The position numbers and the translations under genes are program-made. A stretch of 21,138 bases of DNA from a virus. Below, piece by piece: positions 1-4,918 of the stretch (position 1 is the first letter of the stretch; every line of letters starts with the position of its first letter). The DNA is taken from positions 1-21,138 of IMG/VR virus record IMGVR_UViG_3300021963_000774. One strand, given 5' to 3'. The notes beneath the pieces were generated by a model. The model saw nothing but the letters and a program-made list of their open reading frames with translations. It did not search any database and was not told the DNA's origin.

Positions 1-67
1 CTCCGCAGGGGTGACCCGTCGTGTTCGGCTCGTGACAGTAGGGGCAGCAGTTACGATCCTCTGGCAT
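1..67 (-). CDS. CxxC-containing protein, N-terminal fragment (runs off window)
   Basis: Only the first 22 codons lie inside the window. The start is an ATG whose first base is 67, preceded by a strong ribosome-binding site (AAGGAGATGAGCA before the ATG). It overlaps the 3' end of the gene ending at 51, as expected for a translationally coupled operon. The visible peptide begins MPEDRNCCPYCHEPNTTGH, with a C-P-Y-C knuckle and further His/Cys that suggest a zinc-binding protein. The function cannot be judged from this fragment. Confidence 0.6.
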   Translation of the reverse strand, partial: MPEDRNCCPYCHEPNTTGHPCG

Positions 68-440
68 TGCTCATCTCCTTCTGCATTGATCTCCACACCT
101 CAAGGACTTCTGCAGGCTTGACTTTGGCCTGCACAGCAACAGTTTCTACGAGGCTGGGAAGGGTTTTTGTGTCTGCGTTGTGCGCGTCAAGAGTGACGAG
201 CATAGTGTAGATCTTCCTGCGCCCAGCGTCGTCTGGGGCGTAGGGGTCAGGCGCACTCCACTTCGGGAGACGACGCTCCAGTGAGTGGTCGCGCATTTTG
301 TCGCGGGCCCTCGCTGTAAGGCTCCTGTGCTCCTTCACACACCTGGGGTGCCCGCAGGTCGCGTAGTTTGGAGCCTTGCGGAAGTCCTGACTGCAATACA
401 GGCACCTCCGCACAGGCCAGCGTGATCCTGTGTTAGCCAA
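51..440 (-). CDS. Small zinc-finger protein, function unknown
   Basis: This is a 129-residue protein if the TTG at 440 is the start. A longer open frame exists back to 587, but it lies entirely within the Rpf-like gene and is probably not translated. A GGAGGT lies just upstream of the TTG, with short spacing. Near the N-terminus are C13-x2-C16-x12-C29-x4-C34, a zinc-knuckle arrangement also seen in HNH-type or zinc-ribbon phage proteins. No HNH catalytic residues are evident. The rest is charged and predicted helical. It overlaps the end of the Rpf-like gene by 8 nt and the next gene by 17 nt, so it belongs to the same leftward operon. The start codon is uncertain; GTG alternatives exist nearby. 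Confidence 0.6.
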   Translation of the reverse strand: MANTGSRWPVRRCLYCSQDFRKAPNYATCGHPRCVKEHRSLTARARDKMRDHSLERRLPKWSAPDPYAPDDAGRRKIYTMLVTLDAHNADTKTLPSLVETVAVQAKVKPAEVLEVWRSMQKEMSNARGS

Positions 441-813
441 AGCACCTCCAGGCACCCCATGCCGTGATACCGAAACGGTCCCGAATGGCGTCAGCGACGA
501 GGATGGTCTCGGGAATGGAACCACTCCACAGGCGATAGGGCGAACCTGCGGCATACCAGGTACTCTTGTAGATGCCGAGGCCCCCACCCCATGTGGGACC
601 AGGGTGCGACCAGTTCACTCCCCACTTGCCGTTGCCTGGCTGCTCACAGCGGCCAAGACGCACGAACCCATACCAGTCCGGAACACGCTTCTTCACGTCC
701 TCCATGGTCGGATTCTTTGGGAAGCGGACCTTGTCCCTGGGTGCTGCAACAACAGAGTTACATGTAATACTCGCTCCGAGTATACATGTGAGTATAACGA
801 GGGGTGTACGCAC
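433..813 (-). CDS. Secreted Rpf-like / transglycosylase-like protein
   Basis: This is a 126-residue protein with a GTG start preceded by AAAGG at 7-nt spacing. The N-terminus is a signal peptide: hydrophobic residues 4-23 ending in VVAA|P. The mature part matches the resuscitation-promoting factor/transglycosylase-like fold. It has the catalytic-type Glu57 in R-C56-E57, then a W-G-G-G-L-G-I-Y-K-S-T-W segment (about 75-86), and a C-terminal W-G-A-W-x-C (119-124), as in actinobacterial Rpf domains. Such domains cleave the glycan backbone of peptidoglycan. In a phage, this could be a secreted lysin or a wall-degrading accessory factor. It follows a 30-residue membrane peptide, which could make a small lysis pair; that is inference. 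The domain call is fairly secure, the biological role is not. Confidence 0.75.
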   Translation of the reverse strand: MRTPLVILTCILGASITCNSVVAAPRDKVRFPKNPTMEDVKKRVPDWYGFVRLGRCEQPGNGKWGVNWSHPGPTWGGGLGIYKSTWYAAGSPYRLWSGSIPETILVADAIRDRFGITAWGAWRCFG

Positions 814-831
814 AACTTAACCTTTGTCCGT

Positions 832-924
832 TTACAGAATCGCCGGAATGACCACGACGAAGAGGAGGTACAGAAAGTAGATGTACCCTAGAACGCATGC
901 TAGAGTTGCAGCGCCTTTAAGCAC
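832..924 (-). CDS. 30-residue single-pass membrane peptide
   Basis: The short gene runs from GTG at 924, overlapping the stop of the AbrB-like gene, to a TAA just before the Rpf-like gene. The product begins VLKGAATLACVLGYIYF and stays hydrophobic to its end, so nearly all of it is one membrane-spanning helix with a single Lys near the N-terminus. Longer in-frame versions exist upstream but overlap the AbrB-like gene completely and read as low-complexity Ser/Arg. The ribosome-binding site is weak, so translation probably depends on coupling to the upstream gene. Its position directly before a secreted muralytic protein makes a holin-like or membrane-anchor role possible, but nothing in the sequence proves that. 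Confidence 0.45.
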   Translation of the reverse strand: MLKGAATLACVLGYIYFLYLLFVVVIPAIL

Positions 925-1168
925 CTGCGTCGAACATCTTAGCAAGGGCAATTGCCTCGGGAGCAGGCTCGATCTCGGGAGTCGACTCCTCGCCCGGAAA
1001 GTGCGGCGTGAGGATGATGTCTGTGCCCGAGATCGAGACACGGAACTTGCGCCCGGCAAGGGGCCCGCCGATCTCGGGAGGCAGGCCGATTGAGTAAGAC
1101 ACCTGCCGGTTGGTCGTCGTCTTGCGGACCTTGTAGACCCCGTAGGTCTTGTAGTTACTCGCGCTCAT
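917..1168 (-). CDS. AbrB/SpoVT-like small protein (possible regulator)
   Basis: This is an 83-residue protein starting at an ATG with a good ribosome-binding site (AGAAAGGACACACC before ATG). Residues about 13-55 read K-V-R-K-T-x-x-N-R-Q-V-S-Y-S-I-G-L-P-P-E-I, then G-x-x-F-R-V-S-I-S-G-T-D-I-I-L-T-P. This resembles the swapped-hairpin AbrB/MazE-type DNA-binding domain, in which a beta strand ending in LP is followed by a small hairpin. The C-terminal 25 residues are acidic and Pro-rich, unlike the core. It is the first gene of the leftward operon and faces the winged-helix gene across a 377-bp control region, so an autoregulatory role is plausible. The similarity is short and could be coincidental. 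Confidence 0.55.
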   Translation of the reverse strand: MSASNYKTYGVYKVRKTTTNRQVSYSIGLPPEIGGPLAGRKFRVSISGTDIILTPHFPGEESTPEIEPAPEAIALAKMFDAGA

Positions 1169-1371
1169 GGTGTGTCCTTTCTGTGCGCGGTTTATGTTGT
1201 AGGATCACATTAGACGCCCATGGGCGGAAATACAAATGAGGATATGTAAATTTTGCACGGGGCGGGTGTGGCGTGACCAGGGTGATAATGCAGGATGGGT
1301 AGGGTGGTTGGTAGGTGGAAACAGCGGGTGGTTGCTACCGTCGCCAGGGTCTACGGAGCACACCTTGGTTG

Positions 1372-1407
1372 GTGGGGGGTGGCTCTGTGCGTAGCACAGC
1401 CCCCCAC
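1372..1407. other. Strong G/C hairpin in control region
   Basis: GTGGGGGG (1372-1379) pairs with CCCCCCAC (1400-1407), and CTGTGC (1385-1390) pairs with GCACAG (1394-1399) around a GTA loop. A 5-nt bulge at 1380-1384 separates the two stems. There is no T-run, so it is not an obvious intrinsic terminator. It could be an RNA or DNA structural element. Confidence 0.5.
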
Positions 1408-1475
1408 TCACCAGGGTGGGTGACCCAAGGTTGGGAGGGGGGTAGAAGATGGGGCGGGGGAAAAAAATTTGAGGA

Positions 1476-1502
1476 GGGGGGTTGATTCGGGAAGGGGGTG
1501 GG
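1476..1502 (+). other. G-quadruplex-type motif
   Basis: Four G runs, GGGGGG / GGG / GGGGG / GGG, are separated by loops of 7, 2 and 1 nt. This fits the usual G3+N1-7 rule. A further pair of G-runs lies just upstream (1433-1460). The motif sits 44 bp before the winged-helix start codon. Confidence 0.5.
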
Positions 1503-1545
1503 TGTACGATGCGAGACAGGAGACACGGGCACGGGAGTTGATCGA

Positions 1546-1782
1546 GTGACGGCAGTGGCACAGATCAAGGGGAAGACGGAGCAGCGGGTAGAGGCCGTTG
1601 TCCAGGTTCTGCAGGATGCGTCTGTGCCTCTTGGGTATGGGGAGTTGAGGGAGGCGACAGGAGCCTCGTATGACTCGCTGCTCTACATCCTGGCGACCCT
1701 CGAGGAGATCGGTCGAGTGAAGAGGACGACCGTGTCCATGGGCCCAGGGCGCCCGAAGGTTTATTTCGAGTGGGTTATGTAA
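1546..1782 (+). CDS. Small winged-helix DNA-binding protein
   Basis: This is a 78-residue protein. I chose GTG 1546 because GGGAG lies 8 nt upstream; the longer frame from 1498 begins inside the G-rich region and has no ribosome-binding site. After a short basic start, residues about 12-70 form a compact winged-helix pattern. A first helix (Q-R-V-E-A-V-V-Q-V-L) precedes the recognition pair L-G-Y-G-E-L-R-E-A-T-G-A-S-Y-D-S-L-L-Y-I-L-A-T-L-E, and then the wing G-R-V-K-R-T. This resembles MarR/TrmB/replication-control type winged helices. It stands alone between the divergent control region and the structured region starting at 1783, so a regulator of one or both neighbouring transcription units is the likeliest role. 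The target is unknown. Confidence 0.65.
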   Translation: MTAVAQIKGKTEQRVEAVVQVLQDASVPLGYGELREATGASYDSLLYILATLEEIGRVKRTTVSMGPGRPKVYFEWVM

Positions 1783-1796
1783 GTTAGTTGGGACTG

Positions 1797-1899
1797 GGTT
1801 TTAATTAACCCAGGGGCATGTATGTAACTCTTTTCCTTGGTGGGTTACATGCAATTAACTGTCACTTTGCCGTACAGTGCTCCTGGGTTAATTAAAACC
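1797..1899. repeat. Perfect 18-bp inverted repeat with 67-bp spacer
   Basis: GGTTTTAATTAACCCAGG (1797-1814) has its exact reverse complement at 1882-1899. Inside the spacer, a second stem pairs 1822-1828 (ATGTAAC) with 1844-1850 (GTTACAT). The arms lie immediately after the winged-helix gene. The right arm shares five bases (1895-1899) with the left arm of a different stem (1895-1905/1956-1966), so the two folds exclude each other. Confidence 0.7.
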
Positions 1900-1966
1900 T
1901 AGAGTGGGAGTGGGGCACAGAGGTTTCTTCGTCGTTACTCTGTGTCGTGTCTGGAACTCTAGGTTT
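1895..1966 (+). ncRNA. Candidate structured RNA element (nested stems, TTCGTCGTT loop)
   Basis: The outer stem is AAACCTAGAGT (1895-1905) with ACTCTAGGTTT (1956-1966), a perfect 11 bp. The inner stem GGCACAGAG (1914-1922) pairs with CTCTGTGTC (1938-1946), including one G-U pair, around a loop containing TTCTTCGTCGTTA. The inner hairpin recurs at 4461-4508 with paired base changes and the same loop core, which supports conservation as RNA. A strong terminator follows at 2007. It could be a small RNA, an attenuator-like leader, or only a terminator relic. Confidence 0.45.
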
Positions 1967-2006
1967 GGCGCCTGACTCGCTTTGCTCTTGCCGAGCAGGT
2001 AGCCGC

Positions 2007-2058
2007 AAAGGCAGGCAGATCTTCTTACCTCCGAGATCTGTCTGCCTTTTGCTTTTTT
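2007..2058 (+). terminator. Strong intrinsic terminator
   Basis: A 16-bp stem pairs 2007-2022 (begins AAAGGCAGGCAG) with 2034-2049, with one G-U pair and an 11-nt loop. It is followed by TTTTGCTTTTTT. It ends any transcript from the winged-helix gene and the structured region. The A-run at the foot of the left arm may let it work in both directions. Confidence 0.85.
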
Positions 2059-2080
2059 CCGCCTGGGCCCGGAAAAAATA

Positions 2081-2100
2081 CTAGACCTCTCTGTGCCACG
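2081..2100 (+). repeat. 20-bp intergenic element, copy A
   Basis: CTAGACCTCTCTGTGCCACG. Near-identical copies occur at 4615-4634 and 6123-6142, each downstream of a terminator and upstream of the next small-gene transcription unit. All share CTAGACCTC at the left end and CCACG at the right end. The function is unknown. Confidence 0.7.
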
Positions 2101-2274
2101 CAATTTGGGCGGGCGGGGTCGTGCGCGTCGGGGGACAGTTAGGGGAGTGCGATCTGGTGCTCTGAGTGCGAGGGGTAACAAAGAGAAGTGTAAGAGTGTG
2201 CATAGGGTAGCACGGGGTTGTCACCTCGGTTTTACATACGGCTTACATGGGGCACAACATACTCTGTTGTGTTT

Positions 2275-2294
2275 TGATATGATTATCATATACA
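2275..2294 (+). promoter_or_regulatory. Extended -10 promoter with overlapping operator
   Basis: TGATATGAT (2275-2283) is an extended -10 (TGN plus TATGAT, five of six matches to TATAAT). The inverted repeat ATATGAT-T-ATCATAT (2277-2291) overlaps it, and TTTGAT/ATCAAA flank it at 2273-2278 and 2296-2301. It lies just before the first gene of the small-gene cluster. The sequence CATATACACA (2287-2296) recurs at 6363-6372 before another gene of the cluster. A repressor site covering a promoter is the simplest reading. Confidence 0.5.
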
Positions 2295-2316
2295 CATCAA
2301 ATTGGAGATGTCAAAC

Positions 2317-2496
2317 ATGAATCCGGAGCGTATCACCGTAGAGCAGATCCTGAACGCCCTCCAGAGGGCAGGCGTTGTCGGGGCCTGGGAAATAGAGTAT
2401 GACGGGGCGTTGTTCATTCGCGGAGTTGCGGAGTTTGAGGGCGACCCGGACATCTGGTCCGTGACTCTGGACGTGACTGGGGAGGTTATGGAGTAA
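2317..2496 (+). CDS. Small acidic protein, first member of a paralogous family
   Basis: This 59-residue protein starts at ATG 2317 with GGAG nine bases upstream; an ATG at 2308 in frame is possible but lacks a site. The core reads V-E-Q-I-L-N-A-L-Q-R-A-G-V-V-G-A-W-E-I, a helix then a strand with a conserved Trp. The same pattern is seen in the genes at 3722 (L-Q-A-L-Y-R-S-G-V-I-A-S-W-D) and, more loosely, at 3247. The N-terminal N-P-E-R-I-x-V also resembles T-P-E-N-I-I-V in the gene at 4919. It is acidic overall, has no membrane segment and is coupled by a 1-nt overlap to the next gene. The function is unknown; it is probably an early or accessory phage protein. Confidence 0.7.
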   Translation: MNPERITVEQILNALQRAGVVGAWEIEYDGALFIRGVAEFEGDPDIWSVTLDVTGEVME

Positions 2497-2798
2497 TGCC
2501 GTACATGGAGACAATTACTGAGGGTCAGGCGATTGTGATTGCCGAGGCTCTGCTTGACAAGGGAATTATTCACCCTGCGATGATCTCGGGGCGAAGGCAG
2601 GTGGTGGACATCATCATTGACGCGGGGCGCGTTGAGATAGGGCAGGTGTTCATTCCGGCGGGGGACTACGAGGACTGGTTCGAGGACATCCCGCCCAAGA
2701 GCGAGGACGTGCAAGAGTTTCGGTATGTGTCGCCCGCAGAGAAGCAGTTCGGGGACGCGCTGCTCAGGGCGATTGACGAGTCGAAGGGAGGTGGGTGA
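2496..2798 (+). CDS. Small acidic hypothetical protein
   Basis: This is a 100-residue protein whose ATG shares the A of the upstream TAA; an in-frame ATG at 2505 has better spacing to GGAG and is the alternative start. The beginning, M-E-T-I-T-E-G-Q-A-I-V-I-A-E-A-L-L-D-K, resembles M-E-N-I-T-T-D-Q-A-L-R-I-T-E-K-V-M-E-K of the gene at 5149. Its upstream neighbour is likewise related to the gene before 5149. That suggests a duplicated two-gene unit. The rest is acidic with several Trp, Phe and Tyr and ends in S-K-G-G-G. No known domain is recognised. Confidence 0.7.
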   Translation: MPYMETITEGQAIVIAEALLDKGIIHPAMISGRRQVVDIIIDAGRVEIGQVFIPAGDYEDWFEDIPPKSEDVQEFRYVSPAEKQFGDALLRAIDESKGGG

Positions 2799-2902
2799 TG
2801 GAGGAGAAGGACGAGAGTGTGGAGTACATTGAGTGGCTCAAGATGAGTCAGTTCAGGGATATTACGGAGGAGGTGAGGGCAAAGTTCGACGCGCAGAAGT
2901 AA
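2798..2902 (+). CDS. 34-residue acidic peptide
   Basis: ATG 2798 overlaps the upstream TGA (ATGA), and GGGAGG lies about 7 nt before it, a strong signal for such a short gene. The peptide starts MEEKDESVEYIEWLKMSQF and is rich in Glu and Lys, probably a single amphipathic helix. It is the last gene before the small hairpin GACGGT-TTGCG-ACCGTC at 2909-2925 and the promoter/leader at 2945. The function is unknown. Confidence 0.6.
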   Translation: MEEKDESVEYIEWLKMSQFRDITEEVRAKFDAQK

Positions 2903-2944
2903 CAAAGAGACGGTTTGCGACCGTCCAGGGATGTATTACATTCG

Positions 2945-2974
2945 ATATATGAATCAACGACGAAGGGAATTGTT
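2945..2974 (+). promoter_or_regulatory. Candidate promoter and CAACGACGAA leader, copy 1
   Basis: TATGAA (2948-2953) fits a -10 box. It is followed by TCAACGACGAAGGGAATTGTT and then the GTG start at 2975. Related leaders occur before the starts at 4919, 5649 and 6393, each with CAACGACGRA. GAAGGG within the leader is the likely ribosome-binding site. No clear -35 is seen here. Confidence 0.45.
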
Positions 2975-3250
2975 GTGAACATCCGCAGGGGCATTTTGAT
3001 TGCGACAGGGGCGATTGCATCAATCGCTCTCGTCGCTGGCGTAGGGCGCGTGACTGACGGGCCAACGCCGTCAGAGGAGCGCGCGTCCGTTGTCACAGAG
3101 ACGTTGCGTGCGGACGGAGTTGACGTTCGCGGGGCATATTGCGAGGTAGGGCGTTGCTGGGTCACGCTCACCACAGGGGACGTGCGAATCGTGCGTCTGA
3201 CAGAGTACGAGGATGGGTCGTACACGATCAAGAGCGAGGACAGGCCATGA
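2975..3250 (+). CDS. Membrane-anchored small protein
   Basis: This is a 91-residue protein. GTG 2975 is preferred over a TTG at 2915 because it follows GAAGGG in the shared CAACGACGAA leader. Residues about 5-24 (G-I-L-I-A-T-G-A-I-A-S-I-A-L-V-A-G-V-G) form an N-terminal signal anchor after the basic N-I-R-R. The soluble part contains E-T-L-R-A-D-G-V-D-V, then C-E-V-G-R-C-W-V-T-L-T-T-G-D, loosely like the helix-then-W-strand core of the gene at 3247. Two Cys lie four residues apart and could form a disulfide outside the membrane. The last codons overlap the next ATG (ATGA). The function is unknown. Confidence 0.65.
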   Translation: MNIRRGILIATGAIASIALVAGVGRVTDGPTPSEERASVVTETLRADGVDVRGAYCEVGRCWVTLTTGDVRIVRLTEYEDGSYTIKSEDRP

Positions 3251-3561
3251 CCACAGAGAAGCAGACGATGCGTTACTCAGTAGAGGGCGTGCGTGACATC
3301 CTCTCTGCGATGCAAGAGATGGGGCACATTACGGACTGGTACATCGCGGACCGTACCAGGTGGGTGAACGTCACGTTCCCCTCTGGGTCGGACTACGATT
3401 TCTGCTTGGACTGGTTCAGGGAGGAACTCGCAAAGGTGGACCCGCAGGTTCCGGAGACGCGGGCTGAGTACCAGGTGCTCTGGTTCAGCCACAGGTACGA
3501 GGAGTTGTTCATGATCTTGCAGGGCAAGTACATGCAGCACGTCTCAGAGGAGCAGGCATGA
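3247..3561 (+). CDS. Small hypothetical protein of the cluster family
   Basis: This 104-residue protein starts at an ATG overlapping the upstream TGA; a longer in-frame stretch to 3139 lies within the upstream gene and is rejected. The N-terminal part, Y-S-V-E-G-V-R-D-I-L-S-A-M-Q-E-M-G-H-I-T-D-W-Y-I, matches the helix plus Trp-strand pattern of the 2317 and 3722 proteins. It is followed by W-V-N-V-T-F-P-S-G. The C-terminal half is rich in aromatic and charged residues (F-R-E-E-L-A-K-V-D, F-S-H-R-Y-E-E-L-F). No catalytic motif is visible. It is coupled to the next gene by another ATGA overlap. Confidence 0.7.
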   Translation: MTTEKQTMRYSVEGVRDILSAMQEMGHITDWYIADRTRWVNVTFPSGSDYDFCLDWFREELAKVDPQVPETRAEYQVLWFSHRYEELFMILQGKYMQHVSEEQA

Positions 3562-3722
3562 GTCAGTCAGAGCCCACTAGAGAAGACATCAAGTATCTTG
3601 AGAGCGTTGTCGGCGCACTCTATGCGGAGGACGTTGCGTGGGTGCTCTTTGACACAGGTAACTCAGTCCGTGACGACGCGGCAGTGTCAGAGGCACTTGC
3701 CCTGATTGGGGAGGTTGGGTGA
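3558..3722 (+). CDS. 54-residue acidic hypothetical protein
   Basis: This gene runs from an ATG overlapping the upstream TGA to a TGA whose last base is the A of the next ATG. The product starts MSQSEPTREDIKYLESVVGA and continues L-Y-A-E-D-V-A-W-V-L-F-D-T-G-N. The helix-then-W pattern is a shorter echo of the neighbouring family. The tight coupling on both sides is the main reason to accept it. The function is unknown. Confidence 0.6.
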   Translation: MSQSEPTREDIKYLESVVGALYAEDVAWVLFDTGNSVRDDAAVSEALALIGEVG

Positions 3723-3904
3723 TGGATCTTCCAGAGACACTGCAGGCACTCTACAGGTCGGGGGTGATCGCGTCATGGGACACCCTGCGATTGACCGGAG
3801 AGAATGCGTATTGGGTTGTCGGTCAGGGCGCAGACATGCCGGAGGTTGTCTTGACGGAGTCGGGCTCTGTCTTCACGCCCATAGGGCAGGAAGTTGTTGA
3901 TTAG
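3722..3904 (+). CDS. Small hypothetical protein, paralogue of the 2317 gene
   Basis: This is a 60-residue protein; ATG 3722 is favoured, with GGGGAGG 7 nt upstream, and GTG 3719 is possible. It aligns along its length with the 2317 protein: L-Q-A-L-Y-R-S-G-V-I-A-S-W-D against L-N-A-L-Q-R-A-G-V-V-G-A-W-E. It has a similar hydrophobic strand pattern afterwards and a final G-Q-E-V-V-D against G-E-V-M-E. It closes the first run of coupled genes. The function is unknown. Confidence 0.7.
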   Translation: MDLPETLQALYRSGVIASWDTLRLTGENAYWVVGQGADMPEVVLTESGSVFTPIGQEVVD

Positions 3905-3911
3905 AAAGTTA

Positions 3912-3936
3912 CATGGAGTCGGTTGTTTACTCCATG
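3912..3936 (+). other. Hairpin after first small-gene run
   Basis: CATGGAG (3912-3918) pairs with CTCCATG (3930-3936) around an 11-nt loop, 8 bp past the stop at 3904. No T-run follows, so it may be an RNA-stability hairpin or a weak or factor-dependent terminator. GTTACATG spans its left edge (3908-3915). Confidence 0.4.
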
Positions 3937-4023
3937 CTGCTGTGTAATGATTCATCTGTCACCCGAACACGCGGGGGCAAAATCAACCCGGGGCGGGTAT
4001 TCGTTCCGGAGGGGGTAATTATC

Positions 4024-4449
4024 ATGGGGAAGGCACACGACCCGGAGACGTTTGTCGCAGAGTTCGCGGCGACTGAGGGCGACGTTGAGTCCGGAGACGC
4101 GAAGCGATGCACGAAGCACGGTTGCCCCTGTGGCAACGTGCCCCTGATGATGGATGCGTTCTACAGGGACAAGAGTCAGAAGACGGGTAGGGCGTCCTGG
4201 TGCAAGTTGGGTGAGGCGGAGTACAACAAGCCTTACAACAAGGCGCTCAAGGAGCAGGGCGCGCTTCGCAAGAGGGACCTCGCGCCTGAGCAGGTTGCGG
4301 AGTTCGAGAGCGTGATGGCGCCCCAGCGCAAGCCTCGCGTTCCCGGAGTCGAGGTTCAGGTGGCGACCACGGAGAAGGTCGCGCCCAAGAAGAGTGCGCC
4401 GCGCAAGCGCACTCCGCGCAAGAAGGCTGCTGCGACCGCAAAGGCGTAG
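4024..4449 (+). CDS. Endonuclease VII-like zinc-ribbon protein with basic tail
   Basis: This is a 141-residue protein. ATG 4024 follows GGAGGGGG; the longer frame from 3913 is Ser/Arg-rich and covers a hairpin. Residues about 28-70 read K-R-C-T-x-x-x-C-x-C, then D-A-F-Y-R-D-K-S, then S-W-C and E-Y-N-K-P-Y-N-K-A-L. This is the CxxC...F.rd...WCxxC...YN.aY pattern of endonuclease VII/HNH-type phage zinc ribbons, except that the last Cys is Gly here. The C-terminus is histone-like (K-K-S-A-P-R-K-R-T-P-R-K-K-A-A-A), a likely nucleic-acid-binding tail. It has a paralogue at 6393 written in a completely different nucleotide composition. Nuclease activity is not shown. A strong terminator follows directly. 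Confidence 0.7.
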   Translation: MGKAHDPETFVAEFAATEGDVESGDAKRCTKHGCPCGNVPLMMDAFYRDKSQKTGRASWCKLGEAEYNKPYNKALKEQGALRKRDLAPEQVAEFESVMAPQRKPRVPGVEVQVATTEKVAPKKSAPRKRTPRKKAAATAKA

Positions 4450-4460
4450 TAGTCCAAACA

Positions 4461-4516
4461 GAGGCCTGGCACAGGGTTTACTTCGTCGTTGTCCCTGTGT
4501 CAGGTCTCTTGTTTTA
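4461..4516 (+). terminator. Intrinsic terminator with conserved TTCGTCGTT loop
   Basis: A 16-bp stem pairs 4461-4476 (GAGGCCTGGCACAGGG) with 4493-4508, with two G-U pairs. The loop contains TTTACTTCGTCGTTGT, and TTGTTTT follows. It ends the 4024 gene. The inner part matches the hairpin at 1914-1946 with paired changes (AGAG/CTCT there, AGGG/CCCT here). Confidence 0.8.
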
Positions 4517-4529
4517 CGGTTGCCTTCTC

Positions 4530-4588
4530 TTGGGGCAGGACTTCGCCTCCGAGTCCAGAGAGCAGTACCCCAAAAAGAGTAGGCTCTT
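4530..4588 (+). other. Structured non-coding stretch with competing stems
   Basis: TTGGGG (4530-4535) pairs with CCCCAA (4568-4573), enclosing GGACT/AGTCC (4538-4542/4552-4556). AAGAG (4575-4579) pairs with CTCTT (4584-4588) around TAGG. It lies in the 469-bp gap between 4449 and 4919, which also holds the terminator, the 20-bp element, CCCTNAGGG sites and a promoter. I see no gene in the gap; the frame open from 4733 lacks a ribosome-binding site until 4919. Confidence 0.4.
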
Positions 4589-4597
4589 GGAGGATTT

Positions 4598-4692
4598 CCC
4601 TCGGGGCAAAACCACTAGACCTCTGTGCGCCACGACTACTCTCAGGGAATATAAAGGCCCTCAGGGCGACTGCAAGTAAGGTTCCCTCAGGG
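4598..4692. repeat. CCCTNAGGG palindrome cluster 1
   Basis: There are exact CCCTCAGGG copies at 4658-4666 and 4684-4692, and one-mismatch copies CCCTCGGGG (4598-4606) and CTCTCAGGG (4639-4647). Several are preceded by TT or followed by C/A. The same palindrome recurs at 5517, 5552, 6052, 6080 and 6188, and I found it only in intergenic DNA of this cluster. Candidate regulator-binding sites. Confidence 0.65.
4615..4634 (+). repeat. 20-bp intergenic element, copy B
   Basis: CTAGACCTCTGTGCGCCACG, followed by ACTACTCT, which also follows copy C closely (GCTACTCT). It sits between two CCCTNAGGG-type sites. Confidence 0.7.
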
Positions 4693-4870
4693 CCTCCTGC
4701 TGTCGCGTGCTGTCGCCTGCTCATGCGCGACCGTGCGTGTGACGCATCAAAACCCGCCTAAATCGCACGCCCTTGCGTTGCAGGTGTCATACATCAAACG
4801 CGAAAAGGGAACCGCGTATATCGCGTCTCGTGACGTTTACACGATGCGTACAAAGGGCGCTTGCATTGCG

Positions 4871-4899
4871 TTCGGAGATATTGCAATATGCATTATGAA
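4871..4899 (+). promoter_or_regulatory. Promoter with ATATTGCAATAT palindrome in spacer, copy 1
   Basis: TTCGGA (4871-4876), 17-bp spacer, TATGAA (4894-4899). The spacer carries the perfect palindrome ATATTGCAATAT (4878-4889). A nearly identical arrangement is found at 5601-5629. The predicted transcript starts in ATCAACGACGGAGC, the shared leader, whose GGAG serves the GTG at 4919. Confidence 0.6.
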
Positions 4900-4918
4900 A
4901 ATCAACGACGGAGCAATC

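Larger units (their letters stand above)
1169..1545. promoter_or_regulatory. Divergent G-rich control region
   Basis: This 377-bp gap separates the leftward AbrB-like operon from the rightward winged-helix gene. It holds a perfect 12-bp palindrome CGCCCATGGGCG at 1215-1226, close to the leftward start and suited to an operator. It also has an AT-rich patch at 1227-1255, a strong G/C hairpin at 1372-1407 and a G-quadruplex motif at 1476-1502. From about 1255 to 1540 the plus strand is extremely purine-rich with long G runs. The apparent minus-strand frames here are Pro-rich by-products of that skew and not genes. I see no convincing -35/-10 pair. Confidence 0.45.

Noticed and set aside
430-891. 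Plus-strand frames opposite the Rpf-like gene
   Set aside because: They are antisense shadows of a minus-strand gene with a signal peptide and recognisable domain.
1205-1568. Two minus-strand open frames of 118 and 77 codons
   Set aside because: They are Pro/His-rich translations of the G-rich control region, with no ribosome-binding site, and they overlap each other.
2007-2058. tRNA-like structure
   Set aside because: The stem is a single long hairpin with a T-tail, without a TψC arm or acceptor pairing. No tRNA was recognised anywhere in the window.
4733-4918. In-frame extension of the 4919 gene back to 4733
   Set aside because: It runs through the repeated promoter/operator at 4871-4899 and has no ribosome-binding site before 4919.
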